From NCBI GenBank assembly GCA_900554205.1, contig USGM01000053.1, forward strand, positions 1 to 22,386: a stretch of DNA of 22,386 bases. The letters run 5' to 3'. The first letter of the stretch is position 1; each line of letters starts with the position of its first letter. A program made the translations under genes and the position numbers. Shown piece by piece: positions 21,531 to 22,386 of this stretch. Under the pieces are notes generated by a model that was given only the letters and a program-made list of their open reading frames with translations, ran no database searches and was not told the DNA's origin. Source of the DNA: an uncultured Lachnospiraceae bacterium (GTDB lineage Bacteria > Bacillota > Clostridia > Lachnospirales > Lachnospiraceae).

Positions 21531-22268
21531 ATGATATTGGCAGACAAGATTATTTCCCTGCACAGGAAGGCAGGGTGGTCGCAGGAGGAACTGGCGGGAC
21601 AGCTGGAGGTGAGCGCCGAGGATACTCCCATCCGGCGTGTCACGATGGAGGAGGCGTCCGAATATCTGGCACTGAGCAGGAAAATTGCCCCGAAGGAAGG
21701 GCTGGCAACGTTCCTGTGTGTCATTTCACCGATTACATTGATTTTGCTCGGCGTGGCATTGTTCCAGTCCTGTGCGGCAAAGGTCAGGGAGTATGATTTT
21801 CTGGAAAAGGAAGCCTTTGAGACAGAGTATGGTGTGAGCGGTATGGTCAAGGAGCGTAAAAAGGAATATAAGGAGAGATACACAAGGCTGAACATGATCG
21901 GAACGCTGCTCTGTATCTGTTCGGTGCTGCCGCTCTTTGTTGCGGCGAGTCTTTCGGCGGAGGACATTGCCTATGTGGTCGCTGTATGTGTGTTGCTTTT
22001 CCTTGTAGGACTTGGCAGTATGGTATTTGTGTACAACGGTCAGTATCAGGAGGCGATGGAAAAACTGCTTGAGGAAGAGGATTACACCCGCGAAGGAAAG
22101 GCAAGGCGGGGCATCACCGGAGCAATCAGCGTATGCTACTGGCTTGTGGTGACTGCCGTTTTTCTCATTGCATCCTTTGTTCCGGGGGAGAATAATCTTG
22201 CGTGGAAACAGAGCTGGGTGATCTGGCCGGTTGCGGGTGTGCTTCGGCATACCTGCTTTTTTGCATGA
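21531..22268 (+). pseudogene. Decayed XRE-type regulator with membrane segments
   Basis: The frame encodes 245 residues. It opens like a DUF-containing XRE membrane regulator: ILADKIISLHRKAGWSQEELAGQLEVS. The recognition helix and turn expected next (R-Q-x-x-S-K-W-E type) are missing, and the sequence jumps to the post-HTH segment IRRVTMEEASEYLALSRK. A second in-frame loss seems to lie between ITLILLGVALF and QSCAAKVREYDFLEKEAFETEYGVSGM, where a membrane loop is expected. The C-terminus breaks off at GVLRHTCFFA, with 8-bp direct repeats ACCTGCTT at 22251 and 22274. The start at 21531 has AGGAGG 9 bases upstream. Without its recognition helix the protein should not bind DNA. It might still be made as a membrane fragment. 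Confidence 0.7.
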
Positions 22269-22298
22269 AAAAACCTGCTTCCACATCGAAACAGGTTT
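22268..22298 (-). terminator. Intrinsic terminator after tRNA-Lys
   Basis: On the minus strand AAACCTG pairs with CAGGTTT, with further inner pairing (TTC/GAA), followed by a T-run. On the plus strand the same hairpin abuts the end of the decayed regulator gene. Confidence 0.8.
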
Positions 22299-22301
22299 GT
22301 A

Positions 22302-22374
22302 TGAGACATAGGAGACTCGAACTCCCGACACCTTGATTAAAAGTCAAGTGCTCTACCAACTGAGCTAGTATCCC
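22302..22374 (-). tRNA. tRNA-Lys(TTT) with imperfect acceptor stem
   Basis: 73 bases. D-arm GCTC/GAGC, anticodon stem CTTGA/TCAAG around CTTTTAA (anticodon TTT), T-arm GGGAG-TTCGAGT-CTCCT. The acceptor strands GGGATAC and ATGTCTC give two G-U pairs and one C-A mismatch. Discriminator A; CCA is not encoded. Confidence 0.9.
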
Positions 22375-22386
22375 ATCTAAACTAAT

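Noticed and set aside
20478..21563. Minus-strand frame of 361 codons
   Set aside because: Antisense shadow of the secreted IYLYP protein, whose signal peptide and conserved motifs are clear on the plus strand.
1..22386. CRISPR array, prophage or integrase-type mobile element
   Set aside because: No regularly spaced repeats, phage genes, transposase or integrase are seen. The only tandem repeats are the 36-bp linker units.

Overview
The window looks like chromosomal DNA of an anaerobic Firmicute, most likely a Lachnospiraceae-type Clostridium. The grounds are a pyruvate:ferredoxin oxidoreductase, a two-gene SufCB-type Fe-S assembly module, DUF6171 and DUF1700/HAAS small proteins, an IYLYP-domain secreted protein, strong AGGAGG ribosome sites, sigma-A promoters and tRNA genes without encoded CCA. 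This placement rests on gene content, not on a search.

Left part (1-5119). On the minus strand, sufC, a SufB/SufD-family gene and nifJ (cut by the window edge) are read in that order. A terminator-like hairpin separates the last two and contains the nifJ ribosome site. On the plus strand lie a methyl-accepting chemotaxis protein and tRNA-Arg(ACG) with its own promoter and terminator.

Accessory-looking part (5120-12347). A TetR regulator and an L-2-amino-thiazoline-4-carboxylic-acid-hydrolase-like enzyme form an operon under a perfect sigma-A promoter overlapped by two palindromes. A 580-residue double-HTH regulator is divergent from a sortase-anchored surface protein, with a 32-bp near-perfect palindrome between them. 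A second TetR gene, also under a perfect promoter with an operator, is followed by DUF6171 and DUF1700 genes. Next comes a 52-residue Asn/Gln-rich protein behind a sequence matching the forespore sigma-G consensus.

Housekeeping operon (12345-15735). A 23S rRNA methyltransferase, an amidase-fold protein lacking its zinc histidines, an RdgB/HAM1 nucleotide pyrophosphatase and a YfcE/MJ0936 phosphoesterase are closely packed or overlapping. tRNA-Pro(TGG) follows.

Right part (15875-22386). A 630-bp stretch without a convincing gene holds what reads as a complete small RNA unit: promoter, multi-branched foldback with a possible kissing-loop pair, and terminator. After it comes a tightly overlapping three-gene operon (7-TM TPR protein, 2-3-TM TPR protein, secreted IYLYP-domain protein) of unknown function. 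The end of the window has a decayed XRE-type membrane regulator gene behind a 16-bp stem, and a convergent tRNA-Lys(TTT) with an imperfect acceptor stem.

The best candidates for undescribed biology are the structured RNA at 16183-16338, the membrane TPR/IYLYP operon, and the Asn-rich protein with its sigma-G-like promoter.
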